DNA of 64,000 bases, from the NCBI GenBank assembly GCA_905221605.1, contig CAJNDS010000557.1, positions 1,632,592 through 1,696,591 on the forward strand. The letters run 5' to 3'. Shown in pieces: positions 19,102 through 29,595 of the stretch. Position 1 is the stretch's first letter. Each line of letters begins with the position of its first letter. The notes below the pieces were generated by a model, which worked only from the letters and a program-made list of their open reading frames with translations, was not told the origin of the DNA and searched no databases. The translations under genes and the position numbers were made by a program. This DNA is from Symbiodinium natans. Its lineage: Eukaryota > Sar > Dinophyceae > Suessiales > Symbiodiniaceae.

Positions 19102-19485
19102 GAGGGTTTTGGGTTACTTAGGGTTTAGGGTTTAGGGTTCAGGGTTTAGGGTTCAGGGTTTAGGGTTTAGGGTTTATAGGGTTTAGGGCATATATGGTTT
19201 AGGGTTTTGGGTTTAGGGGTCAATAGGAACCCCGAAGCACCAAGCCCTCAACCATAACCCTGCGGCTTACGGCTCAGGATAGCGGGGTGACGAAACGCTA
19301 CAGGCGATGGGGTCTGAAGAGGCCCTCAACCCTAAGCCTCGAACCCTCACGAGTTTGAAGGGCTGGGGTTGAAAAGGGGTTAAGGAATCAGGGTTTCAGG
19401 TCGAAGGCCTTGGGCTCAACATTGAACCCTATAAGCCCTGCCAGCCTGAAACCCTAAACCCTAAACCTTGTCTGCCCAAACCCGA

Positions 19486-19612
19486 AACCCGAAACCCGAA
19501 ACCCGAAACCCGAAACCCGAAACCCGAAACCCGAAACCCGAAACCCGAAACCCGAAACCCGAAACCCGAAACCCGAACCCGAACCCGAAACCCGAAACCC
19601 GAAACCCGAAAC
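19486..19612. repeat. CCCGAAA array
   Basis: About 18 copies of CCCGAAA (complement TTTCGGG), a one-base variant of the telomere unit, passing into CCCTAAA. Homogeneous within the array, which shows local homogenisation. Confidence 0.95.
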
Positions 19613-19631
19613 CCTAAACCCTAAACCCTAG

Positions 19632-19727
19632 ACCGCTCTGCGTCGCCGGTGGAAGGTCCGAACGCTGCGGCTCGGGGATCTGGTGGGAGTCCGGCGACGG
19701 AGATGTGCCCCAACGCGAAGATGAAGG
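19632..19727 (+). CDS. Probable exon, frame uncertain
   Basis: CCCTAAA upstream, acceptor CCCTAG, donor AAGG|GTTTAGGG. All three + frames are open; PLCVAGGRSERCGSGIWWES (needs two prior bases) and RSASPVEGPNAAARGSGGSP are the most plausible. Confidence 0.4.
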
Positions 19728-20275
19728 GTTTAGGGTTTAGGGTTTAGGGTGTGGGTTTAGGGTTTAGGGGATTGGGGTTTAGGGTGTGGGTTTCGGGTTT
19801 AGGGGTTTGGGGTTTAGGGGTTGGGGATTTAGGGTTTAGGGTTTAGGGATTTAGGGATTTAGGGATTTAGGGATTTAGGGGGTTTAGCGTTTGCGGTTTA
19901 GGATTAGGGTGCGAATGCCTGCAACATTGTTTTGGTTTCCGTTTTTTGTAGGAATACGAAAGTCTCGCCTTATGTAAGAACAGGCTCTGACCGAAGACTC
20001 TAAGTTTAGGGGCTTAGGCTTCAGTATAGGGTTTAAGGCTTAGGGATCGTGACCCTAACCTGAACCCCTCAACCCTGAACCCTACTCAAGCCCTCCGAAG
20101 GCTCTAATCCCAAAACCCTAAACCCTAAAGCCCTGAACCCATACGAAGAGAGTTTCATGATTCCTTCCCTTCAAGAACCAAAAAACAACCTTAACCCTAA
20201 ACCCTAAACCCGAAACCCGAAACCCTAAACCCTAAACCCTAAACCCTAAACCCTAAAGCGGTCTTTCAATTGAAG

Positions 20276-20307
20276 GTCTTCATCGCTGGCGATGCGGGCG
20301 GGGAGCG
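20276..20307 (+). CDS. Small probable exon with canonical donor
   Basis: CCCTAAA upstream, acceptor TTTCAATTGAAG, 10 codons VFIAGDAGGE, donor GCG|GTGAGG, which is close to the eukaryotic consensus. Confidence 0.4.
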
Positions 20308-20965
20308 GTGAGGGCTCGGTTGAGGGCCCTAAGGCTCAAGGTTTGTTTAGGGTTTAGGGTTTATGGGTTTAGGGTTTAGGGTGTAGGGTTTAGGGTTTAG
20401 GGTGTAGGGTGTAGGGTGTAGGGTTTAGGGTTTAGGGCTTAGGGCTGGGTGGGTTTAGGGTTGAAGGCCTAATTAAGGGATTTGGGCTCAGGGTTTAGGC
20501 TTAGGGTTTCTTCAAGGCAAGTAGGGCAAGGGATGGGCCAGGCGATGAGGACACGACACTTTGGGTTCAGGGTTCAGGATTCAGGGTTTAGGGGGTTTAG
20601 AGTTGAAGGTTTAGGGTGATAGCCCAACCTCACAAAGAAGATGGACGCTATGACTCTCATACGGCTTCTCATTTATAGCATTTGTTCTTCGTTTTCTGCA
20701 TTTTGCGATATCCCTCGTTCTGTATCTAGATCCTGATTCAGAACCGCCACCCCCAAACCCAAAATCCTAAACCCGAAGCCTGACTCCTCGCAGACCCCTG
20801 CCCTCCAGTCGTCAACGGAGCCCTGGCCCTGCCATCCTTGACCCTAAAAACCCCTAAACCCCAAACCCCGAAGACCCCTTGCCACCCGAAATCCTGAACC
20901 CTGGACCCCAAAAGCCCCAAATCCTGAGCCCTAACCCTAAACCCTAAACCCTAAGTCCGTGCCAG

Positions 20966-21059
20966 ACGAATGTCCCCATGAACTCGCGGCTCCGAAGCGC
21001 AAAAGCCCGAGAGGCGGCGTGGGCGACGACGGGCGGAAGGAGGGCGGCTGGCCGCTTAG
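20966..21059 (+). CDS. Probable exon, basic
   Basis: CCCTAAA upstream, acceptor CCGTGCCAG, 31 codons TNVPMNSRLRSAKAREAAWA then TTGGRRAAGRL, donor TTAG|GTGGCA. No TTTAGGG array follows directly. Confidence 0.45.
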
Positions 21060-22437
21060 GTGGCAGGATTTCGTAGGTAGCTAAGGGTAGTTTCATGGGC
21101 CCTTAGCATTGTTAGAGGGTTCTGATGTATGGGCCCTTAATTTGTGCAGGGTATATAAGGGGTACATGAAGAGTAGAAGGTAGGGTCTAGGGGTTCAAGG
21201 GCTTAGGCCTTAGGCTTTTCGGGTGGAGTAGTTTAGGCTCAAGTTCCTGATGCATACTCGGTTGGGATTAGGGTATAGGGTATAGGGTATTGGGGTTTGG
21301 GGTTTAGGGTTTTGGGTTTGGCGGCTGTCGGTAATTTCAGAGTTGACTTCAGCTGCTGGATTGCGACGGCTTGAGATGCCAGGTGTTAGGGGACCCCAGA
21401 CCCCAACACGCAACTTTAAAACCCGACAAGCCAAAGCCCTAAACACAAAAGCACTCACCCTTGCACCAAGCCACATACCCTAAACCCCAAGCCCTAAACC
21501 CCATATCGCATCATAGAACCCGAAACTTGGGTCCAGCATGGGCATCTCGCAAACCTTAGCAGAAGCCCAGGACTTGAAGTTTTCGGGTTTAGGGCTTAGT
21601 AGGGTCTAGGGTTTTCGGTTCTTATTAGGGTTTAGGGTTCTTGGCACCGTGTGTTTGGCTTGATCGGCTCTAGGGTTCAGGGTTTAGGGTTTAGAATTTC
21701 GGGTTTCGGGTTTTTGGGGTTTAGAGGACGAATGCAACGCAAGGATCGGCGGCGATCTTGCCGTCTCCGCTGGCGTGCTTCCCGCCTGGTACCAGGAGCT
21801 GGAGTTTGGGCGTGGGGTTTAGGGTTTAGGGTTTCGGGTTTCCATGTCATAGTGGGGTAGCATTTTACAGGTTTAAGGGTACCTAAACCCAATTCAATAA
21901 GGAAAAGAAAGTCAAATTTTGGCCACCAGCCCAACTATGAACTGGGTTTAGGGCGTTAGGGTATGGAGAGGTTTAAGGCTGTCTTGTCGCCTAAGCCATT
22001 GAAGGGTGTTACGTAGTGCTAGGATCTATCAACTCCAGCCTTAAACCTATAGATCCTGAACCCAAACCTTGAACCCCCGTATGGCTACCACTCCCCGAGA
22101 CGGCACCCTTAATCTCATTCCCCTAAATGACCCTTATACAAATTAAACCTTATATATTGTACCTATATACATAAGTAGCCCCCCAAATACCCCGCAAAGA
22201 GCCCGTATGGTCCCGCATAATTTAAAAGCTGGCTTCCAGTCGCAAGGAGGGGAGTACGGTCGGCTTAGTACTGGACACGGACCGCGCAGTCTTGGGCTTC
22301 CGCAAGGCGCCATGACTTTAAGCCTGATACGGGGGCCTGTTTAGGGTTCGGGGGGTTGAGCTGTGTAGGGGTTTATAAGGGTTTTAGGGTTTAGGGTCTG
22401 GGATTTAGGGTTTACGGCTTATACTGTCGGTCTAAGT

Positions 22438-22578
22438 ATGGAAGTGTATGTGGATGATCTTGTGTTGTCGGCTCCTGTGTTAGGCCTTCTGGGCCCTGCA
22501 TTGGTTGCTAGCGACGTCGCTTCGTGCCGAGGATGGGGCGTTGCAGCATTTCGAGTGGCCGCTCAGCTCAAACCCTAA
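22438..22578 (+). pseudogene. Short reverse-transcriptase-like fragment
   Basis: ATG opens MEVYVDDLVLSAPVLGLLGP... (46 codons to TAA). V-Y-V-D-D followed by a hydrophobic strand matches motif C of the reverse-transcriptase palm. Nothing else of a polymerase is visible: upstream is TTTAGGG text and downstream the frame ends in CCCTAAA. It may be a remnant of a retroelement or a chance match in an ordinary exon. Confidence 0.3.
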
Positions 22579-22665
22579 ACCCTAAGCCCCAAAACCTAAA
22601 CCCTACACCCTAAACCCTAAACCCTAAGCCGAAGCGGTTCAGGGGTTGGGAGTCGGAGGCTTCAG

Positions 22666-22753
22666 CATTCAGAGGCTTCAAGGATTGGCTAGACTTTGTG
22701 CCTGCCACCGGCCTGTGCCTTTCCACCTCAAGTTCTTGAAGCTGAAGCCCTGA
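22666..22753 (+). CDS. Probable terminal exon, basic
   Basis: Acceptor CGGAGGCTTCAG; 28 codons IQRLQGLARLCACHRPVPFH then LKFLKLKP and TGA, followed by CCCTAAA repeats. Confidence 0.5.
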
Positions 22754-22806
22754 ACCCTAACCCTAAACCCTAAACCCTAAACCCTAAACCCTAGTCCTCG
22801 TTGCAG

Positions 22807-22907
22807 GTCCGTCCCCTCACAGGCCTGGCCGGTGTACTTCGGCGTCGGCCACTGGGTTTGGCAAAAGGTGTCCGGTTGTTCGAGCTTCCAACTCTGGGCA
22901 AGACAGG
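22807..22907 (+). CDS. Probable exon flanked by telomere repeats
   Basis: CCCTAAA array upstream, acceptor AGTCCTCGTTGCAG, 33 codons VRPLTGLAGVLRRRPLGLAK then GVRLFELPTLGKT, donor GG|GTTTTGGG (or earlier at AAAG|GTGTCC). Confidence 0.55.
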
Positions 22908-23051
22908 GTTTTGGGTATACTTAGGGTTTCGGGCTTAGGGTTCACGGTTGAGGGTTTAGGGTTTAGGGTTTAGGGTCAGAGATAGCAGGACCTTCAGCCC
23001 TTCAACATAGAGTAGTATAGGGCTGTAGGGAGGGAGGGTTCCATTGTTCAG

Positions 23052-23229
23052 GGTTTTGTCTTGGGCGTGGGCTGGGCTTAGCTCGGGGCTGCAAACTGGC
23101 GACCGCACCTACTTCGCCAAAGAGAGAGGACACCTGGGGTTTTGGGGTTCAAGGTTTATGCATGGTTTCGCCCTTAACTCCCCCCCCACCCGAACCATCA
23201 AAATCTCTCAAGGTCTAGAACAACCCTAA
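23052..23229 (+). CDS. Probable terminal exon, 58 codons
   Basis: Acceptor CCATTGTTCAG; frame VLSWAWAGLSSGLQTGDRTY then FAKERGHLGFWGSRFMHGFA, ending TAA. An internal GTTTTGGGG could be a donor. Confidence 0.5.
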
Positions 23230-23529
23230 TCCTCTAATCGGGCTATATCAACCCCATAACACCATTGTTCACAAACCATAAGAACTCTATAGCAGACCCT
23301 ACAATGCCTCAACCCCCTAACCAAAAACCCCAAACCCTCCAACAAACCCCGAAGCAACCCTGCTTAAACCCTCCAACAACCCTAAACCGTGGCCTAAACC
23401 ATAGGCCCTAAACCCTTAACCCCAAACCCTAGACCCTAAACCCTAAACCCTAAACCCTAAACCCTAAACCCTAAACCCTAAACCCTAAACCCTAAACCGA
23501 CGAAACCCTCGACTCTCGGCCCGATCAAG

Positions 23530-23620
23530 GCTGGAGCGCTGACACGGCGGGCCGCTTTCGGCTCCTTGGGCTTCAGCGCTTCGCACGGGATGGGGTCGAG
23601 GCCGCGCCATTTCTTTCAGG
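23530..23620 (+). CDS. Probable exon flanked by telomere repeats
   Basis: Acceptor CCGATCAAG, 30 codons AGALTRRAAFGSLGFSASHG then MGSRPRHFFQ, donor CAGG|GTTTAGGG leading straight into an array (23621-23700). CCCTAAA array about 40 bp upstream. Confidence 0.6.
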
Positions 23621-23894
23621 GTTTAGGGTTTAGGGTTTAGGGTTTAGGGTGTAGGGTTTAGGGTTTAGGGTTTAGGGTTTAGGGTGTAGGGTTTAGGGTT
23701 GGGGCAGGGTTTTCGGGGAGGAGGGGGTTGCGGTTTGGGGTTCGGGTGGTGCCGCAAGCCTACTACCCAGTTTATAGGGTTTGGGGTTTCAGGTTCAGGC
23801 GAGTTGCAACCCCGCATGTGTGGTAGCCTCTGAATCTGAAAACTGTGACCCCAAATGTTGTTAACTCACGGTCTTATAGCACTTCTAGGAATCG

Positions 23895-23985
23895 GAGTAG
23901 GCCCTTATTTCCTTTTTTTAGGGTTGGGGTTCCCTTATAATCCCCTTAAAACCAGAAAGGGCACTCTTTTTTTCCTAGGTTACTC
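23895..23985. mobile_element. Dispersed repeat, about 90 bp
   Basis: Begins GAGTAGGCCCTTATTTCC and ends TTCCTAGGTTACTC, so its ends are short inverted copies (GAGTA/TACTC). Related sequences lie at 56842, 58998 and 63684. A non-coding mobile family is likely. Confidence 0.5.
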
Positions 23986-24166
23986 CTGGGTCTAGACTTG
24001 GTTGGGTCGGAAAACCACTTGCCCAAACGCCCAAAACCCAAAACCCCGAAAACCCCAAAACCCCCAAACCCTAAACCGTAAAGCCCACAGGCCCTTAAAC
24101 CCTAAACCCGAAACCCTTAGCCCTTAAACCCTAAACCCTAAACCCTAAACTCTAAATGCGGCGGAG

Positions 24167-24224
24167 GTGGCAGAGACGCGGGCGTTGTTTGACGCCTGCG
24201 CGAGGCCTGATCTGGGGATAAACC
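24167..24224 (+). CDS. Probable exon with canonical donor
   Basis: After GCGGCGGAG, 19 codons VAETRALFDACARPDLGIN; donor ACC|GTAAGC is near consensus. CCCTAAA upstream. Confidence 0.5.
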
Positions 24225-24587
24225 GTAAGCCCAAACCCTACACCTTAGGCTTTTAGGGTTTAGGGTCTCTGAATCATACCCTGCTATAGTTTGGAGGGGC
24301 CCGGGGTTACAAGTGCCATGGTGACGTCGTGGGGACTAGACTAACCCGAACAGGCTTCTGGTCCATACACACTGATTTGTGTTTGCGTTGACCCACCTCC
24401 TCCCCTCCCCTACTCAGCGATGTGTTTTTGTTCGGCGTTTGAGGGGCTTGTCGTCTGCTACAGACTCCAAAGCTGGACACTTCCTTGTCTGTCATGCCCC
24501 TCTCAGATCCTAAAGCCCTGAACATTGGAGCCCTGAACCCTAGGACCTCCAAAAGACCTGCCAAAAAGTGCTTAAGTGTCCCTTCTC

Positions 24588-24872
24588 ATGGACATGGGTG
24601 TACTTAGGGTATCGTTTGGGGTACTTGGGGGACCCGAAGAAACGTCGAAGAACCAACCTTCGAGCCCTTCCCGCCCGCCGCGCGTGAGGCAGGATGTTCC
24701 TGCGGCGTCGGCCTCCGCTGGGCGCTTACTGCCCCTTTTGTTCTTGACCTTGGAGCCAAAACTGCTGTCGTTGAAACAACCCTTATGGGACTTTCAGCTC
24801 AGAGCAGGTGACTGCGGGCTTGTATGCTCAAGTAAGCAGTTTTGGGCCTTTAGGCATTTAGGTAAGGTTTAG
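24588..24872 (+). CDS. Hypothetical ORF, 94 codons
   Basis: ATG frame MDMGVLRVSFGVLGGPEETS... with a Pro/Ser-rich part, then a hydrophobic stretch (GRLLPLLFLTLEPKLLSLKQ) and TAG. It lies in a repeat-poor block. No domain recognised; may be one exon. Confidence 0.45.
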   Translation: MDMGVLRVSFGVLGGPEETSKNQPSSPSRPPRVRQDVPAASASAGRLLPLLFLTLEPKLLSLKQPLWDFQLRAGDCGLVCSSKQFWAFRHLGKV

Positions 24873-25299
24873 AAGCAGACCAGGGACCCTGTGCAGATGT
24901 TTCTTGAATGAGGCAATCCCGTCCGCCTACAGCAATCCCTGCCGCGGCAATCTCATGCCCTAAACCCAAAACCCTAAAACCTTCAACCCGAAACACCGAG
25001 GCCCCGGAACCCCTGAAACCCTAAAGCTCTACAGCCCTAAACCCGAAATGCTTTTCCCTAAAGCCCTACAGCCCTAAACCCATGCGGCCACCTGGGGTCC
25101 CCAAACACAGGGATCCTAAAGCCTTCATAATTACAAAGTTTGGCGGTTGGGATTTGGGGCATTTTCAGAGGTTAAAAGACTTTAGGGTTTAGGGTTTAAG
25201 GTTTAGGGTTTAGGGTTTAGGGTTTAAGGTTTAGGGTTTGGGGGTTTGACCTGAACCCCCCAAGGCATCTAAGCCCCCCAAACGCGGCCCTCTTCTCAG

Positions 25300-25367
25300 G
25301 CCCGCCAGCACCTTCAGAGCTCCCTCGTCACCCCGCAGGCCGCAGTGGAGATTCAGGGGCCAAAAGG
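25300..25367 (+). CDS. Probable exon flanked by telomere repeats
   Basis: Strong acceptor GGCCCTCTTCTCAG, 22 codons ARQHLQSSLVTPQAAVEIQG-PK, donor AAAGG|GTTTAGGG. The two leftover bases fit the frame of the exon at 26631. Confidence 0.6.
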
Positions 25368-25468
25368 GTTTAGGGTTTAGGGTTTAGGGTTTAGGGTTTA
25401 GGGTTTAGGGTTTAGGGTTTAGGGTTTAGGGTTTAGGGTTTAGGGTTTAGGGTTTAGGGGTTAGGGGT
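25368..25468. repeat. TTTAGGG array
   Basis: About 13 TTTAGGG copies starting at the donor of the previous exon, then three TTAGGGG units. Confidence 0.9.
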
Positions 25469-26392
25469 TAGGGGTTTGGGACGAACAGGCTTCCCCTAAC
25501 CCCAAGCCTCAAGCTAGACCCTCAACACAAAACCCTAGCCTATGGAGCGTTTCCGGGGTCTAGGCACCTTTCTGGCTGGAAGCTCTCGGGTTTCGTGCCC
25601 ACTGGCATGGCACAAGTTTAAGGATGTTTAGGGTTTAGGGCGGCGCAAGGAAAGCTATAGGTTTAGGGCTTGGTAGTGTGGGAGGCAAAAGGTTTTGAAT
25701 CCGCAGGTGGACGCCCCACAGTGCTCCTATTAGGACCCTTATGTGCGTGTTTCAAGGAATAAAGGCTAGCTACACAGAAAGACAGGGTAGCATGTTTATG
25801 AGGAGGCTACCGGGGAACTGAGTACAAGGCTTCAGGGTTAGCCCCCGAAACCCGTAACCGATAAACCCTAAACCTGTCGGGTCACAAAGGTGTTGGCCCA
25901 CGTCGCCGAGCTGGGCGGCAAAGGTTGCGAGGCAGTCGAGATGGGGAATGTGAGGCTTCAAAGCAACTTCTCGAATTCAGGCTTCAAGGTGTATATACAG
26001 GGTTTGTAGGGTTTATAGGGTCCAGGGTTCAGGGTTTAGGGTTTCGGATGAAAGGCTTCAGGGCTTACAGGGTTTGTAGATTGACAATCATTATGGCTTT
26101 TAGGGTTGTTGGTGGGTTTATAGGGTTTATAGGGTTGCTGGGTCTTCTTTTCGGGTTTTGAGGGATGGTATACACCCAAGAATCCCAAAGCCAAGAGAGT
26201 CTAAGTCTAAGGCCTATCATGATGCGGCATAGTTTGGGGTACCTTTTGGCCGCTTTTTCCCCCTGGGGCGTATTGAAGTTTTGATTCTAAGTTGCGGAGT
26301 CGGTACGACTGTTGAAAGGGAAAGTCATTAACTTGATTGAGCAAGCTTCGTCAACTGTCGACGAACGCCAGCGCCAGAAGACCCCGCAATAC

Positions 26393-26427
26393 CATCATCA
26401 CCACTCATCATCACCACTCATCACCAC

Positions 26428-26494
<67 letters not shown>
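26393..26494. repeat. CAT trinucleotide microsatellite
   Basis: About 25 CAT/ATC units, interrupted at the start. Read in one frame it is a His run, but the surrounding frame has no gene character. Confidence 0.95.
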
Positions 26495-26496
<2 letters not shown>

Positions 26497-26497
26497 C

Positions 26498-26507
26498 ACC
26501 CTGAACC

Positions 26508-26588
<81 letters not shown>

Positions 26589-26592
26589 ACCC
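26498..26592. repeat. CCCTCAA array
   Basis: About 13 copies of CCCTCAA (complement TTGAGGG), a telomere-unit variant directly abutting the CAT run. Confidence 0.95.
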
Positions 26593-26630
26593 CAAGCCCT
26601 AAGCCCTAAACCCTAAACCCTACTCTGCAG

Positions 26631-26706
26631 AGGCTGCCCTGTACTCTTGGACACGATCTTCGCTGCCTCTTGCGGAAGCCTTGGCTCTGCCGCTGACGAG
26701 GAGAGG
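26631..26706 (+). CDS. Probable exon flanked by repeats
   Basis: CCCTAAA upstream, acceptor TACTCTGCAG, 25 codons GCPVLLDTIFAASCGSLGSA then ADEER, donor AGG|GTGCAGG. Needs two bases from the previous exon, which 25300-25367 supplies. Confidence 0.6.
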
Positions 26707-26917
26707 GTGCAGGGTTTTAGGGCTAAGGGCTTCATAGTTTTAGGGTTTAGGGTTTAGGGTTAGGGGGGGAAGGGGGGGCACGCGGTTTTGGGGGGGGTTT
26801 GCCAGTTCGATTTTGGAGGGGTCAGGGGTGAATAAGGGTGGTCCGCAGTACAGAAACCCGTCAGCAACGTAGGTAGTACCTTGCGATATTTCGTCTTTGC
26901 CAAACCTTGGGCACGAG

Positions 26918-27004
26918 GAGCGCCCGGGAGCGTGTGGCGTTGGAGCTGGCGCCCTGGGTGTCCGATGTCAACAGCTTCGTGCGGGCCCCCAGTGCGTCCT
27001 TCGG
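26918..27004 (+). CDS. Probable exon, unknown
   Basis: Acceptor TTGGGCACGAG; frame SARERVALELAPWVSDVNSF then VRAPSASF to GG|GTTTAGGG. A second frame is open but less protein-like. Confidence 0.55.
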
Positions 27005-27545
27005 GTTTAGGGTTCCGGGTTTTGGGGTTTAGGGTTTAGGGTTTCGGGTTTAGGGTTTAGGGTTTAGGGTTTAGGGCTTAGGCTTCCTACGGTTCCGGGT
27101 TTTCGTTGGCATTTCGGGTTGTAGGGTTTTCGGGATTTCGGGTTTTGGGGCTTTGTGGTTTAAGGTTTTTCGGTCTCTGTAGGGGTTTAGGGCTCAGGGG
27201 TTTGTTTGGGGTTTCGGGATTTCTGGGTTGGAGGCTTAGAAGTTTTAGGGCTTAGCTGTTTGGGATTCAGCGGACCTAACAAGGACGTCAGATACTCATC
27301 GCCAATCAGCCTGAAACGACCTACACCCCCCCCCCCCCCCCAAAGTACCTAGAACCCCTAGCTCTTCAAGAGCACGGAAGACCTGACAGGTTTTTGGAAG
27401 CTTTATGTAGGGGTTGGGCTTTAGGCCCTAGGTCCTGTCCTCAACCACTGAGGGCTTAAGGGTTCTGTGGTACCCTCTGCCCTCGACCAAGCCATAAACC
27501 CTAAACCCTAAACCCTAAATCCCAAGCTTCCCACATTTCACCCAG

Positions 27546-27626
27546 GAACTGGCCGTCTCCCAGCACATTCCCTGCAGCCCAAGATTTCGCGCGCGGCTGG
27601 CAGGGCGTGCCTTGACTGGGCTTTAG
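27546..27626 (+). CDS. Probable exon flanked by telomere repeats
   Basis: CCCTAAA upstream; acceptor TTCCCACATTTCACCCAG is excellent. Frame ELAVSQHIPCSPRFRARLAG then RALTGL; TAG falls at the start of the TTTAGGG array, or a GC donor (AGG|GCGTGC) is used. Confidence 0.55.
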   Translation, partial: ELAVSQHIPCSPRFRARLAGRALTGL

Positions 27627-28169
27627 GGTTTAGGGTTTAGGGTTTAGGGTTAAGGGTTTAGGGTTTAGGATTTCGGGTGTAGGGTGTCACAATTTCCCTG
27701 CCAGAATGCTTCGACAAATCCCTAAGGCCAAAGGCCTATACCCTCTGATGGGGGGACAGGCGCCTGCAGGGTACCCTAAACCCTAATCTCTAAACCCTAG
27801 ACCCTATGACCCTAAACCCTAACCCCTAAACCAACCTTAGCCCTTAGCCCCCTCGGCCAAGCTTGGAGAGAGAAAAGCTTCGCAAGAACTTGAAAGCGAA
27901 GCCTAAGCCCTGCAAGCCCTGGACTTGGGAAGGGGGGACTGCCCTAAACCCTAAACCCTACACCCTACACTCTACACCCTGCACCCCAACTCGTAATAAT
28001 GCCCTTGCGACTTGAAGTGTCGGGCTGCTTGGGGTCCTGTGGTGAAAGTGGGGGCACCGACTAAACCCTCAACCCTAAACCCCAAACCCTAAGCCCTAAG
28101 CCCGAAACCCTAGCCCTAAGCTCTGAACCAACTCAGAGACTCAGGGCTGGGCTTCAGCTCCTGTCCCAG

Positions 28170-28249
28170 GCTACCCCCGCCTCTGGCGAAGATGGCTGAG
28201 ACGAATCTGCTGGTGCTTCTGAGAGCACCGCCCGACAAAAGACGGCATG
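28170..28249 (+). CDS. Probable exon flanked by telomere repeats
   Basis: Acceptor CAGCTCCTGTCCCAG; 26 codons LPPPLAKMAETNLLVLLRAP then PDKRRH; donor ATG|GTTTAGGG into a 20-copy array. Confidence 0.6.
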
Positions 28250-28415
28250 GTTTAGGGTTTAGGGTTTAGGGTTTAGGGTTTAGGGTTTAGGGTTTAGGGT
28301 TTAGGGTTTAGGGTTTAGGGTTTAGGGTTTAGGGTTTGGGGTTTAGAGTTTAGGGTTTAGGGTTTGGGGTTTAGGGTTTGGGGTTTAGGGTTTAGGGCTT
28401 AGGAAAGTTTAGGGT
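28250..28415. repeat. TTTAGGG array
   Basis: About 20 TTTAGGG copies with TTTGGGG and TTTAGAG variants towards the end. Confidence 0.9.
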
Positions 28416-28484
28416 TGAGGGTTGTGCGAGGGAGCACGGTTCTTCAAGCACGTCATAGGGTTGCGGGTGTAGGTCGTGGAGGCT

Positions 28485-28694
28485 ATGGCGGGCATGCAAG
28501 CTTCCCCCAACATGTTCCCTATACTACGCACTTTAGGTAGGCCGGGTTTAAACTGCTCCAGACACCCAAACTTTTCATCCGGTGCCTCGCAACACCCATG
28601 CCGCATTCCGAACCCACCGCTTGTGGCCTTAAGGTTCGGCGAAACCGAGTCAAAGCCGAACTGGACAGAACTCCAAATCCGTAGAAGGCCGTGA
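28485..28694 (+). CDS. Hypothetical ORF, 69 codons
   Basis: ATG frame MAGMQASPNMFPILRTLGRP then GLNCSRHPNFSSGASQHPCR..., ending TGA. A minus-strand frame overlaps. No domain seen. Confidence 0.35.
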   Translation: MAGMQASPNMFPILRTLGRPGLNCSRHPNFSSGASQHPCRIPNPPLVALRFGETESKPNWTELQIRRRP

Positions 28695-28979
28695 CGCTGA
28701 ACCCCCCTTCCTATCCCGTTCCAGGTCCAGGTTCAATACAAAAGCAACCAACCCAAAAATGGGTACCCTTATTGTATATAATATGGGTTTAGGTTTTACG
28801 CCCTAAAACTGAAACCCCTAACCCCAAGACACGAAGGCGTCCTAGAAGCGACTCGGATCCGCCTCTTCGAAGCCCTTCCGATCAGTGCCCCACCGGCTCT
28901 CACGGATTTCAGGGTTTCTACAGATGTAGAAAGCTCGACTCTTCTTGATCTTCTCGGGTTGCCATTATGCGACGAAGCA

Positions 28980-29192
28980 ATGTACGAGTGAACGCGCACT
29001 CGTGCGCTTCCACTCGTTCACTCACACGTTTCACTCGCGCACTGGTACGTTTCCACTTGTTCACTCGCACGTTTGCACTCGTTCACTCGTACACTGCTTC
29101 CACTTGTTCGCTCGTACGTTTGCACTCGTCCACTCGTACGTTTGCACTCGCCCACTGGTACGTGTCCGCTCGTTCACTCGCGCGCTCTTGAC
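28980..29192. repeat. 22-bp minisatellite
   Basis: Imperfect tandem copies of ACGTTTGCACTCGTTCACTC plus GT. Frames rich in HSFTR/CTRSLV are translations of this repeat. It abuts TTGACATGATC and is not near a recognised gene. Confidence 0.75.
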
Positions 29193-29454
29193 ATGATCTT
29201 GTTCACAGGGGCCTCGATCTAGATAGCCTAAACCCTAAACCCTAATTAAACCCTAGATAGTGTTTGTGGAGTAGGGGCAGCCTCAGTGACACGCATAGCA
29301 CATGACCAACGCAGTTAGGCTCCCAAACGATAACCACAGAGACTCCACAGTCGTGAGAAAGGGTCGATGATGTGCTGAACATCGACTTGGGGTTGAGGGT
29401 TTAGGGTTAGGGGTTAGGGTGCGAGCTCCCTGGGATGTTGCTTCTCCCTCGCAG

Positions 29455-29595
29455 GATATACAGCGAGTCGGAACTCTCTCGAAGTCTGCAGGTACCATTC
29501 GAGTTACTCTCTGGCTATCGCCGCAGAAGGACTCAGCGGGGTGTGAACACATTGCCCAGATCCCGAAAGCCACAACCCGAAGCCCTGTGCCCTAA
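29455..29595 (+). CDS. Probable exon, 46 codons
   Basis: Acceptor GTTGCTTCTCCCTCGCAG is one of the strongest seen. The frame DIQRVGTLSKSAGTIRVTLW then LSPQKDSAGCEHIAQIPKAT reaches TAA in CCCTAAA-type text. GCAG|GTACCA (29490) is an alternative donor. Confidence 0.55.
   Translation, partial: DIQRVGTLSKSAGTIRVTLWLSPQKDSAGCEHIAQIPKATTRSPVP

Noticed and set aside
26312-26602. Poly-histidine protein
   Set aside because: The His run is the CAT microsatellite and the tail is the CCCTCAA array; no coding context.
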